A DNA stretch of 64,000 nucleotides from DATLGB01 sp038258425 (GTDB taxonomy: Bacteria; Actinomycetota; Thermoleophilia; Solirubrobacterales; Solirubrobacteraceae), in contig JBBSPV010000005.1 in NCBI GenBank assembly GCA_038258425.1, positions 62,001-126,000 on the forward strand, read 5' to 3'. The notes beneath the pieces were generated by a model that was not told the DNA's origin, did no database searches, and saw nothing but the letters and a program-made list of their open reading frames with translations. Every line of letters begins with the position of its first letter. The first letter of the stretch is position 1. Below, in pieces: positions 41,790-54,301 of the stretch. The position numbers and the translations under genes were made by a program.

Positions 41790-42620
41790 GTGTCGATGCT
41801 CGACATGTGGGACAGCGTCGCACCCGGCTGGGAGCGGCACGCGGATCTCGTCGATCGCCACGGCGCCGCCGCGACGCGCCGCATGCTCGCGCTGGCCGGG
41901 ATCGGCGCGGGCGACGCGGTGCTCGAGCTCGCGTGCGGCGCGGGCGGCGCGGGACTGGCGGCGGCGGAGCTCGTGGGGGCGGATGGGCGTGTCGTGCTCT
42001 CCGACGGGGCGCAGCAGATGGTCGCCGTCGCGGCCCGGCGCGCCGAGGGCGACCCGCGGATCAGCGCCGAGGTCGTCGACCTGACGGCGATCGACCTCCC
42101 CGAGGCGTCCTTCGACGCCGTGCTCTGCCGCCAGGGCCTGATGCTCCTCGACGACCCCGGAGCGGCGATGGCCGCGATCCTGCGCGTGCTGCGCCCGGGG
42201 GGCCGGCTCGGCGTGGCGACCTGGGACCGGCGCGCCGCGAACCCGTGGCTCGGCCTGCTCTTCGACGCCGTCGGCGCGCAGTTCGGCATGGAGTTCCCCC
42301 CGCCCGCCGTGCGCGGGCCGTTCTCGCTCGGCGATGCCGGGGCGCTGGGCGACCTGATCACCGGCGCGGGCTTCGAGGCCGTCGCCGTCGCGGTCGTGGC
42401 CGCGCCGATGCGCCTGGCCTCGCTCGACGAGTGGTGGGCGCGGGTGCCCGACCTCGCGGGGCCGCTGGCCCAGGCCCTCGCCGGCATGGAGCCGGCGGTC
42501 CGCGAGTCGATCCGCGAGCGGGCCGTCGCGGCCGCCCGGGCGGCCGCTCGCGAGGTGGCCGGGGGTCTCGAGCTCGACGGGTCGATCATCGTCGCCGCCG
42601 GGCGCCGGCCCGCCGCCTGA
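41790..42620 (+). CDS. SAM-dependent class I methyltransferase
   Basis: 276 residues from GTG 41790 (VSMLDMWDSVAPGWERHADL). SAM motif I VLELACGAGGAGLAAAEL, VVLSDGAQQMVAVAARRA, FDAVLCRQGLMLLDDPGAAM and LRPGGRLGVATWDR match the UbiE/COQ5-like group. Substrate unknown. Start is a guess between ATG 41766, GTG 41790 and ATG 41796. Convergent with ino1. Confidence 0.82.
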   Translation: MSMLDMWDSVAPGWERHADLVDRHGAAATRRMLALAGIGAGDAVLELACGAGGAGLAAAELVGADGRVVLSDGAQQMVAVAARRAEGDPRISAEVVDLTAIDLPEASFDAVLCRQGLMLLDDPGAAMAAILRVLRPGGRLGVATWDRRAANPWLGLLFDAVGAQFGMEFPPPAVRGPFSLGDAGALGDLITGAGFEAVAVAVVAAPMRLASLDEWWARVPDLAGPLAQALAGMEPAVRESIRERAVAAARAAAREVAGGLELDGSIIVAAGRRPAA

Positions 42621-42641
42621 CAGCGGGCCGGGAGCGATGGG

Positions 42642-43826
42642 CTAGCGCGCGGCGGTCGAGCCGTCGAGCGTCTGCTCGTCGGCCGTCGTGCGGGCCGCCT
42701 CGGCGGCCTTGCGGGTCAGCGCGTGCTGGGCGATGAACGCCTCCGTGGCCTCCCGCGCCTGGTCGTCCGGGCGCTGGGTGTAGGGCGACTTCATGAGGTA
42801 GGAGGACGGGCCGTCGAGCTGACCGGAGAGCCCGTGGTTGAGCGCGAGCTTCAGGCAGCGCACGGCGTCGATGACGATGCCCGCCGAGTTGGGGGAGTCC
42901 CACACCTCGAGCTTCATCTCCATCGTGAGCGGCACGTCGCCGAAGGCCTGGCCCTCGATGCGGATGTGCGCCCACTTGCGGTCCGTGAGCCACGGCACGT
43001 AGTCCGACGGGCCGATGTAGACGTCATCGGCCGGCAGCGTGTGGCCCATGACCGAGGTGACGGCGTTGGTCTTGGAGATCTTCTTGGACTCCAGGCGCTC
43101 GCGCTCGAGCATGTTGTAGAAGTCCATGTTGCCGCCGACGTTGAGCTGCGACGTGCGCAGCATCTTGACGCCGCGCTCGTGGAAGAGCCGGGCGAGCGTG
43201 CGGTGGGCGATCGTCGCGCCGACCTGGGACTTGATGTCGTCGCCGATGACCGGCAGGCCGGCCTTCTTGAAGCGGTTGTTCCAGTAGTCCTCGCGGGCGA
43301 TGAACACCGGGATGCAGTTCACGAAGGCGCAGCCCGCCTCGAGGATCTGCTCGACGTACCACTTCGTCGCCTGCTCGGAGCCGACGGGCAGGTAGGAGAC
43401 CACGACGTCGGTGCGGGTGCTCCTGAGGATGTCGACGATGTCGGCCGTCGGCCCCTCGGCCTTGGTGATGCGCTCCTTGAGGTACTTGCCCAGGCCGTCG
43501 TGGGTCATCCCGCGCTGCACCGGCACGTCCAGGTGGGGGACGTCGTCGCCGAGCTTGATCGTGTTGTTCTGCCCGGCGAAGATCGCCTCGGAGAGGTCCT
43601 TGCCGACCTTGTCGGCGTCGATGTCGAAGGCGGCCGAGAACTCGATGTCGGAGACGTGGTAGCCGCCGAGATCGGTGTGCATGAGGCCGGGGACCTCGGC
43701 CGTGGGGTCGGCGTCGCGGTAGTAGTGGACGCCCTGGACGAAGGACGAGGCGCAGTTGCCGACACCGATGATGGCGACGCGGACCTTGTCCTGGGAGCGG
43801 CGGGATCCGCCGTTGGTGAGGCTCAA
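42642..43826 (-). CDS. ino1: myo-Inositol-1-phosphate synthase
   Basis: 394 residues. NAD motif VRVAIIGVGNCASSFVQGVH, SYLPVGSEQATKWY, AFVNCIPVFIA, GDDIKSQVGATIAHRTLARL, MLRTSQLNVGGNMDF and MEMKLEVWDSPNSAGIVIDA are diagnostic of the actinobacterial/archaeal short form. Converts glucose-6-phosphate to inositol-1-phosphate. TTG start at 43826-43824 with AAGGA seven bases before it. Last gene of a PAP2-phosphatidyltransferase-ino1 run. Confidence 0.95.
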   Translation of the reverse strand: MSLTNGGSRRSQDKVRVAIIGVGNCASSFVQGVHYYRDADPTAEVPGLMHTDLGGYHVSDIEFSAAFDIDADKVGKDLSEAIFAGQNNTIKLGDDVPHLDVPVQRGMTHDGLGKYLKERITKAEGPTADIVDILRSTRTDVVVSYLPVGSEQATKWYVEQILEAGCAFVNCIPVFIAREDYWNNRFKKAGLPVIGDDIKSQVGATIAHRTLARLFHERGVKMLRTSQLNVGGNMDFYNMLERERLESKKISKTNAVTSVMGHTLPADDVYIGPSDYVPWLTDRKWAHIRIEGQAFGDVPLTMEMKLEVWDSPNSAGIVIDAVRCLKLALNHGLSGQLDGPSSYLMKSPYTQRPDDQAREATEAFIAQHALTRKAAEAARTTADEQTLDGSTAAR

Positions 43827-43878
43827 TTCGGGTTCCTTCGGATTGTGAAGCGGCTGTTGATGTAGACCCCGGGCGGCC

Positions 43879-44460
43879 TCACGGGTTACGGGCGAGCAGC
43901 TCGCCGCGCACGTGCCAGACGCGCTGGCCGACGGTGATGACGGCGAGCACGGCGAGCACGTAGATGGCCGGCTCGAGGGCGTCGAAGAACGCCTGCAGGA
44001 CGAGGCCGGCCGAGAGGATCACCACGCGCACGGCGCGGTCGGCGATCCCCACCTTGCACTCGACGCCGAGCGCCTCGGCGCGGGCCCGCGTGTAGGAGAC
44101 CATCAACGAGGCGATGGCCGCGATGACGACCACCCCGGCCGCGCCGTCCTTGCCCTGCTGAGCGAAGTTCGCCGCCACGGCGGCGAGCACGAGGCCCTCC
44201 TCGCAGCGGTCGATGGAGGAGTCCAGGAACGCGCCGAACGGCGTGCCCTTGCCCGACATGCGGGCGTAGCGGCCGTCGAGCGTGTCGCAGACGGAGCCGA
44301 CGATGAACGCGATGCCGCCGAGCAGGTAGTCGTCCTGCCAGACCAGCACGGCCGCGACCAGACACAGGGCGAACCCGGTCAGCGAGATCGTGTTGGGGGT
44401 CAGGCGCGACTCGATGAGCCGGTCGGCAACGGTCGGCGTCGTGGGGCGCGGACGTGCCAT
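43879..44460 (-). CDS. Phosphatidylinositol-phosphate-synthase-like CDP-alcohol phosphatidyltransferase
   Basis: 193 residues, about six membrane helices. The CDP-alcohol motif D-G-x2-A-R-x8-G-x3-D-x3-D is visible in DTLDGRYARMSGKG plus PFGAFLDSSIDR. With ino1 52 bases downstream, the likely acceptor is inositol-1-phosphate, giving phosphatidylinositol phosphate as in mycobacterial PgsA1; this is inferred from context. The start overlaps the 3' end of the PAP2 gene by 61 bases. Confidence 0.87.
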   Translation of the reverse strand: MARPRPTTPTVADRLIESRLTPNTISLTGFALCLVAAVLVWQDDYLLGGIAFIVGSVCDTLDGRYARMSGKGTPFGAFLDSSIDRCEEGLVLAAVAANFAQQGKDGAAGVVVIAAIASLMVSYTRARAEALGVECKVGIADRAVRVVILSAGLVLQAFFDALEPAIYVLAVLAVITVGQRVWHVRGELLARNP

Positions 44461-45167
44461 TCGCGGAGCGAGGCTAGCCGGGCGGCCGCGTACGCCACGG
44501 CGGCGACTGCGGCACCGGCCGCCGCGTCGAGCCAGAAGTGGTTGCCGGTGAGCACGACGACGGCTGTGACGAGGACCGGATAGGCGAGCCACGCCGCGCG
44601 GGCTGCGCGCCGGCGCGCCAGGCGGCGCATCGGGACGGCGAGCATGAGGGCGAAGGCGACGTGCATGGACGGGATCGCCGCGTACGGGTTGTACAGGACC
44701 GCCGTGGCGTCGGGCACGCCCGTCTCCCGCTGGACGAGGTCGCGGAAGCCGGCGCCCGGCAGCAGCCGCGGGGGGACCGTCGGGTAGGCGACGTAGAGCA
44801 CGAGCGCCAGCGCCATGGCCACCGTGAAGGTGTTGCGGACGCGGGCGAAGTCCTCGTGGCGGCGCAGGTAGATCCAGGCCAGGGTCGCGACGGTGATCGC
44901 GAAGTGGCAGTCGAGGTACCCCCAGCTGGCCGCCGCGCCGATCAGCCGGTGGTCGGCCGCCCAGCCGTTGATCGCCGGCTCGACGTAGAGGCCGAGCCAC
45001 CGTTCCGCGCCGACCAGCGCCCGCGCGTGGTCCAGGGCGAGGCCGGGGTGGTCGACGACGAGCCCGCGCGCGAGCCGGTACAGCCAGTAGGCGCCGCAGA
45101 ACACGACCACCTGGAGCAGGAGGTCCGCCGGCCCGGCGGGGAGCAGCCGCGAGGCGCGCAGTCGCAC
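44400..45167 (-). CDS. PAP2-superfamily membrane phosphatase
   Basis: 255 residues, about six helices. PAP2 motifs PYAAIPSMHVAFALMLAVP (P-S-x-H) and VLTGNHFWLDAAAGAAVA (G-x-H-x-x-x-D); YPTVPPRLLPGAG is typical of the PAP2_3/inositol-phosphorylceramide-synthase-like branch. GTG at 45167-45165 is preferred to TTG at 45176 because TAGCTT ends seven bases before the GTG. Could dephosphorylate phosphatidylinositol phosphate made by the next gene; inferred. Confidence 0.82.
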   Translation of the reverse strand: MRLRASRLLPAGPADLLLQVVVFCGAYWLYRLARGLVVDHPGLALDHARALVGAERWLGLYVEPAINGWAADHRLIGAAASWGYLDCHFAITVATLAWIYLRRHEDFARVRNTFTVAMALALVLYVAYPTVPPRLLPGAGFRDLVQRETGVPDATAVLYNPYAAIPSMHVAFALMLAVPMRRLARRRAARAAWLAYPVLVTAVVVLTGNHFWLDAAAGAAVAAVAYAAARLASLREWHVRAPRRRPLPTGSSSRA

Positions 45168-45174
45168 GCCGCGC

Positions 45175-45180
45175 AAGCTA
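45175..45180 (-). promoter_or_regulatory. -10 box TAGCTT of the PAP2 gene
   Basis: Lies between the CAP-domain gene stop and the PAP2 start, seven bases before GTG 45167. It overlaps the alternative TTG start, arguing against that start. Confidence 0.5.
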
Positions 45181-45182
45181 GG

Positions 45183-45716
45183 TCAGCGCCGGGTGGCGAG
45201 GTCAGCGGTGACGACGATGACCCGGCGGCCCCAGAGCGGGCCGCGGCGCCGGCCGACGCCGATGCGGCGGAAGCGCGGGTCCAGCAGCTCCGCGCGATGA
45301 CCCGGCGAGGCCATCCACATCGCGACGATCGTCCGCGCCTTGCGGCGGGCGTGCGCATCGAGGAAGGCGAGCGTCTCGCCGCTCGCCTTCGAGCGCTTGA
45401 ACCGCTCGATCCGCTGGGCGAAGGACTGGCCGTTGGAGGACTGGTGGGCGAAGAAGTTGCGGGCCAGCATGTCCCGGGAGTGCAGGTCGCAGGCGCGGGC
45501 GAGCCGGCGGCTGGCCCGCAGCGACGGCAGCCCCATCCCGCCGCGCAAGGCATTGACGCGCTTGATCACCGAGCGCTCGACGCGGTCGAGGCGAGCGCCG
45601 GCCTGTGCCGGCGAGGCGCTCAGGACGAGCAGCAACGTGAGCGCCGTCAGGGCGCTCGCGAGCGGGATCCGGCCACGGCGGGACAGCCGTGTTCCAACGG
45701 CGAATTCGGGACGCAA
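45183..45716 (-). CDS. Secreted CAP-domain (SCP/PR-1-like) protein
   Basis: 177 residues from TTG 45716-45714. Signal peptide (IPLASALTALTLLLVLSASPAQA). CAP features: VIKRVNALRGGMGLPSLRAS, LARACDLHSRDMLARNFFAH (H-x-x-x-M and F-x-H), ASGETLAF and MWMASPGHRAELLDPRFRRIG. Bacterial CAP proteins are exported, some bind sterols or cleave peptides. The start is decided by AGGAGGA four bases before TTG 45716; a TTG further upstream (45743) has no such site. TAGGGT near 45775-45770 may be its promoter. Confidence 0.85.
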   Translation of the reverse strand: MRPEFAVGTRLSRRGRIPLASALTALTLLLVLSASPAQAGARLDRVERSVIKRVNALRGGMGLPSLRASRRLARACDLHSRDMLARNFFAHQSSNGQSFAQRIERFKRSKASGETLAFLDAHARRKARTIVAMWMASPGHRAELLDPRFRRIGVGRRRGPLWGRRVIVVTADLATRR

Positions 45717-45885
45717 GACTTCCTCCTCGTCAGCCTCTGCCAAGGCTCTGGGGAGCGCGGGACCCTAGCGGCCCGCCGGGACGCGTGCATTCAACCTCGC
45801 CGTCAGCGGCTCGTGGGGGGTGGTCGCGATCTTGCACTCGAGTGATGCCCGATCGCGTCCAGTGGGCCGCGCCGGGGCGCATGGT

Positions 45886-46489
45886 TCAGGCGGCCCGGGC
45901 GAGCGTGGCGGCGAGCACGGTGAGGACGTGCGCCGGATCGTCGACCACCTGGCGCCACGTGAAGCGCAGGACGCGCCAGCCGGCGGCCGTCAGGCGCGCA
46001 TCGCGGCGGCGATCGGCTTCGAACGCCCGCCGGGTCCGATGCACGGCGGCCCCGTCCGTCTCGACCACCATCCGCGATCGGGCCCAGCAGCAGTCGACCC
46101 GGACCCGGACCCGAGCACGCGCGCCTGCGCCGCGGGTGCGGGCAGACCGGCGGAGCGGACGAGACCGAGCAGCCGCTCCTCGAGCTCGCTGTCGGTCAGC
46201 GCGGCTTCGGCATCCTCGGCCAGGAGCGCTCGCAGAAGGCCGGCGCCCCTGCGGCCGCGACTGCGCGCGAGGACGTCTGCGACGGCGCGGCGGTCGAGCA
46301 CACGGTGCGCGCGACCGACGTGACCGGCAGGTCCGCGACGACGGCGACGTCGGCGGGAAGCAGCACGCGGGTGCGCCGCAGGTCGAGGCCGGCGCAGCCC
46401 ACTCGGCGTGCCGGCGTTGTGAGCTCGACTCGTGGGCGCGCCGTCTCGAGCAGCTCGTGCAGCGCCGCGGCGGACCGGTGGCTGATCAC
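45886..46489 (-). pseudogene. AbiEi-like/DUF559 endonuclease-fold protein, frameshifted
   Basis: Three adjoining frames together give one familiar actinobacterial protein. Frame A (46489 to about 46290): HRSAAALHELLETARPRVEL through VADLPVTSVARTV. Frame B (about 46300-46090): VLDRRAVADVLARSRGR through GLPAPAAQAR. Frame C (about 46105-45886): RVDCCWARSRMVVETDGAAV, RAFEADRRRDARLTAAGWRV and LRFTWRQVVDDPAHV, the Vsr-like DUF559 nuclease core. The B-to-C shift falls in three copies of GGGTCC/G. Decayed or error-containing; related genes are often annotated near type IV toxin-antitoxin antitoxins. Confidence 0.75.
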
Positions 46490-46495
46490 CGCCGG

Positions 46496-46501
46496 TAGCG
46501 T
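46496..46501 (+). promoter_or_regulatory. -10 box TAGCGT of nth
   Basis: Ends eight bases before the GTG at 46510. Confidence 0.45.
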
Positions 46502-46509
46502 CCGCCGCG

Positions 46510-47196
46510 GTGAAGCCGCCGACCGTCCCGCGCCACGACTGGACGCCGCCGACCCGCCGGCGCGTGGTCGCGCTCCGCGACCGCCTGCGGCTGATCTACG
46601 GCCGGCCGGTCGCCCCGGCGCACCGCCGGCCGGTGGACGAGCTCGTCCTGACGATCCTCAGCCAGTCCACCAACGACCGCAACCGCGACGTCGCCTTCTT
46701 GCGCCTGCGCGAGCGGTTCGGGAACTGGGCGGCGGTCCGCGACGCCTCGCGCGCCGACGTCGAGGCCGCCATCCAGCCCGGCGGCCTGCACCGCCAGAAG
46801 TCGGCGCGGATCCAGGACGTCCTGCGGGCGCTCGGCGACCCGGTCGACCTCGGCGACCTGGCCGGGCTCGACGTCGCCGAGGCGCGCGCCGTGCTCACCG
46901 CCCTGCCCGGCGTCGGCCGCAAGACCGCGGCCTGCGTGCTGCTCTTCAGCTTCGGGATGGACGACGTGCCGGTCGACACCCACGTCTCCCGGGTCGGTAC
47001 CCGGCTCGGCCTCTTCCGGCCCGGCGCGGGGTTCGAGGAGCTGCACGACGACCTGCTCGCGGCGCTGCGCCCCGGCGAGGCGCTCGAGATCCACGTCAAC
47101 CTCCTGCGCCACGGCCGACGGACCTGCCGCGCGCAGCGCCCGGCCTGCGCGGAGTGCGCGCTGCGGTCCCGATGCCCGCGCGTGGGAGTCCGCTAG
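46510..47196 (+). CDS. nth: Endonuclease III
   Basis: 228 residues, bifunctional DNA glycosylase/AP lyase. LVLTILSQSTNDRNRD, helix-hairpin-helix with catalytic Lys LPGVGRKTAACVLLF, catalytic Asp in VPVDTHVSRVGTRLG, and C-x6-C-x2-C-x5-C at the C-terminus (CRAQRPACAECALRSRC) for the 4Fe-4S cluster. Removes oxidised pyrimidines. Its TAG stop is the first three bases of the dnaK -10 box. Confidence 0.93.
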   Translation: MKPPTVPRHDWTPPTRRRVVALRDRLRLIYGRPVAPAHRRPVDELVLTILSQSTNDRNRDVAFLRLRERFGNWAAVRDASRADVEAAIQPGGLHRQKSARIQDVLRALGDPVDLGDLAGLDVAEARAVLTALPGVGRKTAACVLLFSFGMDDVPVDTHVSRVGTRLGLFRPGAGFEELHDDLLAALRPGEALEIHVNLLRHGRRTCRAQRPACAECALRSRCPRVGVR

Positions 47197-47220
47197 AATC
47201 TCAGCCAACGTAACTGAGAT
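47194..47220 (+). promoter_or_regulatory. dnaK promoter and HspR-type inverted repeat (HAIR variant)
   Basis: -10 box TAGAAT (47194-47199) followed, with a two-base overlap, by a 23-bp inverted repeat at 47198-47220: ATCTCAGC-N7-ACTGAGAT. The known HAIR operator is CTTGAGT-N7-ACTCAAG, so the 7-base spacing is kept while the outer bases differ. The same layout precedes clpB. Binding by the HspR encoded downstream would block transcription. Confidence 0.75.
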
Positions 47221-47250
47221 CTTCTCTCGAACCAAGGAGCCTTCCAGCAC

Positions 47251-49160
<1,910 letters not shown>

Positions 49161-49164
<4 letters not shown>

Positions 49165-49838
49165 GCGCCGAGGAGACGAAGTTCCAAGAGGAGGCGGCCA
49201 CGGGGGCTACGTCCCCCCGCCGCCCGGAGGGCGGCTCCCCCGGCCACGCAGCGCCGGGGGATGAGTCCTCCCCGGGCGCCGGCGGGGCGGACGTGCCGCC
49301 CGTGGACCCGGCGGCCGAGCCGCGGGTGCTCGACGAGGACGCCGAGCTGGCCGAGACCGAGGTCATCGACGCCGAGCCGGAGGCGCCCGCCGACCCCGTC
49401 GCCGACGCCGAGGCGCGCGCCGCGGAGTACCTCGCCCTCGCCCAGCGCAAGCAGGCGGAGTTCGAGAACTTCCGCAAGCGCATGCAGGCCCAGGTGGGGG
49501 CGGCGGAGGCGCGCGGCGTGGCGAAGGCCGCCAAGGCGCTGCTGGCCCCCCTGGACCACCTCGGCCTCGCGCTGGAGGCCGGCGGCGAGCACGACGTCGA
49601 CGAGCAGTGGCTCAAGGCCGTCGCGTCCGTCCAGGACGAGCTGCGCGGCGCGCTGAGCCGCCTCGGCGTCGAGCACTTCGACCCGCACGGTGAGGCGTTC
49701 GACCCGACGCTGCACGAGGCGATGGCCACCCAGCCCGTCGAGGGCGCCGAGCCCGGCACCGTCGCGATCACCTACCAGCCCGGCTACCGCCTCGGGGACG
49801 CCGTCCTGCGGCCCGCCCGGGTCGTGGTCGCCCAGTAG
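49161..49838 (+). CDS. grpE: Nucleotide exchange factor GrpE
   Basis: 225 residues. A long disordered acidic N-terminus (about 85 residues), then coiled coil EYLALAQRKQAEFENFRKRM and beta domain EAFDPTLHEAMATQPVEG, GTVAITYQPGYRLGDAVLRP, all GrpE hallmarks. Releases ADP from DnaK. ATG overlaps the dnaK stop (ATGA). Confidence 0.95.
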
Positions 49839-49847
49839 GAGCCGGCC

Positions 49848-50999
49848 GTGGCCCGCGGCGACTACTACAAGACGCTCGGCGTCGAGCGCAAGGCGTCCCC
49901 GGACGAGATCAAGAAGGCCTACCGCAAGCTCGCCCGCCGCTACCACCCGGACACCAACCCGGGGGACGCGTCGGCGGAGGAGCGCTTCAAGGAGGTCTCC
50001 GAGGCCTACGACGTCCTCTCGGACGCCGAGAAGCGCAAGCAGTACGACCGCGGCGGCTCGCTGTTCGGCGCGGGCAGCCCGTTCGGAGGGAGCCCCGGCG
50101 GTGCGGGTGGCAACGGAGGAGCGGCCGATGCCGGCTTCGGGGACATCCTGTCCGACCTCTTCGGCTCCGCCACGGGCGGCCGGCGCCGCTCCGGCACGCG
50201 CACCCGGCCGCAGGCCGAGCGCGGCCGCGACCTCGAGACGGAGATCTCCATCAGCTTCGCCCAGGCCGTCGCCGGCGCCCAGGTGCCGGTCGCGGTGGCG
50301 ACCCAGTCCCCGTGCCCGACCTGCCGCGGCACGGGCGCCGAGCCGGGCACCTCGCCCATCGTCTGCCCGGTCTGCCAAGGTCGCGGCGTGGAGTCCCAGG
50401 GCCAGGGGCTGTTCTCGATCACCCGCCCGTGCGAGCGCTGCGGCGGCTCGGGCACCGTGATCGAGCAGCCCTGCCACACCTGCCACGGCGAGGGCCGCCA
50501 GCGCGAGCTCAAGCGCTACAAGGTCAACGTCCCGGCGGGCGTCAAGGACGGCTCGCGCATCCGCCTGGCCGGCAAGGGCGAGGCGGGGCTGCGCGGCGGC
50601 CCGTCCGGCGACCTCTACGTCGTCACCCGCGTCACCCAGTCCCCGGTCTTCCGCCGCAAGGAGGACAACCTCGAGGTCGAGGTGCCGATCACCGTCGTCG
50701 AGGCGCTGCGCGGCGCCGACGTCGAGGTCCCGACGCTCGCGGGCACGAAGACCCTGCGGGTCAAGCCGGGCACCCACAGCGGGGCCGTCTCGCGCCTGCG
50801 CGGCGCGGGCCCGCCGAAGCTCGGCGGCGGCGGCAAGGGCGACATCCACTACCGCTTCGTCATCGACGTCCCGTCCGGGCTCACCCCGGAGCAGCGCGAG
50901 CTCGTCGACGACCTCGCCCGCACGATGCCCGGCGACCCGCGCGAGGCGCTGCTGCGCAGCGCCGCCGAGACGGGCCCGGCGCCGACCCAGGCCGCGTGA
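49848..50999 (+). CDS. dnaJ: Chaperone protein DnaJ
   Basis: 383 residues. J-domain DYYKTLGVERKASPDEIKKAY with YHPDTNPGD (H-P-D), Gly-rich linker, four zinc-finger repeats (CPTCRGTG, CPVCQGRG, CERCGGSG, CHTCHGEG) and the C-terminal substrate domain. Stimulates DnaK ATPase and hands over clients. GTG start with AGGAG six bases upstream. Confidence 0.96.
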   Translation: MARGDYYKTLGVERKASPDEIKKAYRKLARRYHPDTNPGDASAEERFKEVSEAYDVLSDAEKRKQYDRGGSLFGAGSPFGGSPGGAGGNGGAADAGFGDILSDLFGSATGGRRRSGTRTRPQAERGRDLETEISISFAQAVAGAQVPVAVATQSPCPTCRGTGAEPGTSPIVCPVCQGRGVESQGQGLFSITRPCERCGGSGTVIEQPCHTCHGEGRQRELKRYKVNVPAGVKDGSRIRLAGKGEAGLRGGPSGDLYVVTRVTQSPVFRRKEDNLEVEVPITVVEALRGADVEVPTLAGTKTLRVKPGTHSGAVSRLRGAGPPKLGGGGKGDIHYRFVIDVPSGLTPEQRELVDDLARTMPGDPREALLRSAAETGPAPTQAA

Positions 51000-51442
51000 T
51001 GGGCGTCCGGCGGCGGACGACCGTGACGGCCTCGGTGGACCGGGGCCGCGGCGTGTTCATGATCTCCGTCGCCGCGGAGCTGGCGGAGATGCACCCCCAG
51101 ACGCTGCGCATGTACGAGCAGCGGGGCCTGATCGCCCCCAAGCGCTCGGCCAAGGGCACGCGGCTGTACTCGCAGGCCGACGTCGAGCTCCTGCGGCGCA
51201 TCCAGGAGATGACCGTCGAGCTCGGGATGAACCTCGCGGGCGTCGAGCGCGTGCTCGAGATGGAGGCGCAGATGGAGCGCATGGCGCAGCGCGTCGCGGC
51301 GCTCGAGCGCCGCAACGCTCGCCTGACCCAGGCGCTGGAGACCGAGCTCGAGGCGGTCCGGCGCTCCTACCGCGCCGAGATCGTCCGCTGGCAGCCGCCG
51401 GGCGGCTCCGACGTCGTGCCCGTGCGCCGCCCGAAGGCCTAG
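50999..51442 (+). CDS. hspR: Heat shock repressor HspR (MerR family)
   Basis: 147 residues. MerR helix-turn-helix FMISVAAELAEMHPQTLRMY, EQRGLIAPKRSAKGTRLYSQ, then a coiled coil MEAQMERMAQRVAALERRN. In actinobacteria HspR binds inverted repeats before dnaK and clpB and uses DnaK as co-repressor. ATG overlaps the dnaJ stop by one base. An N-terminal extension of about 18 basic residues precedes the HTH. Confidence 0.93.
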   Translation: MGVRRRTTVTASVDRGRGVFMISVAAELAEMHPQTLRMYEQRGLIAPKRSAKGTRLYSQADVELLRRIQEMTVELGMNLAGVERVLEMEAQMERMAQRVAALERRNARLTQALETELEAVRRSYRAEIVRWQPPGGSDVVPVRRPKA

Positions 51443-51463
51443 CGCGCCGGCGTTGCCGTGCGC

Positions 51464-51490
51464 TAATATCTTAGTCAGACCGACTCAGAT
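51464..51490 (+). promoter_or_regulatory. clpB promoter and HspR-type inverted repeat
   Basis: -10 box TAATAT (51464-51469) overlapped by two bases by a 23-bp repeat at 51468-51490: ATCTTAGT-N7-ACTCAGAT. Spacing and geometry equal the dnaK site. One mismatch between the half-sites. Confidence 0.75.
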
Positions 51491-51507
51491 CTAGGACACA
51501 CGCACCT

Positions 51508-54045
<2,538 letters not shown>

Positions 54046-54134
54046 GCCGGCGCGCTCGCCACGGGTCGGCGTACGCATCCGCGGCGGGGCGGGGGTGAGT
54101 CGCTCCTCCGGCGCGGGCGGGCCGACCCGGGCTG

Positions 54135-54177
54135 CAGTCGCCCAGCGGTCGTCCTGGCGACCACCGCGCGACTGACG
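54135..54177. repeat. 43-bp dispersed palindromic repeat, copy 2
   Basis: Same length and arms as the copy at 22711-22753 (CAGTCGC / GCGACTG outside, GGTCGTCC / GGCGACC inside), with differences concentrated in the loops. Lies in the 256-bp gap between clpB and a convergent membrane-protein gene. The rest of that gap shows nothing recognisable apart from GC-rich sequence. Confidence 0.75.
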
Positions 54178-54301
54178 CTTTCCTGGCGCGAGCGGGCCCA
54201 GGGGCCCCCCCGGCGTCCTCCTCAGCGGCGGCCCCGCCCGGCACCGGCCGCCGTCCGCGCCGCCGGCCGCGTCCACGCGCCCCGCGCTGGAGTCGCTCGG
54301 C

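Noticed and set aside
45717..45885. Possible gene in the gap between the CAP-domain gene and the DUF559 remnant
   Set aside because: Only short Arg-rich frames; the gap holds the CAP promoter (TAGGGT) and Shine-Dalgarno and nothing else recognised.
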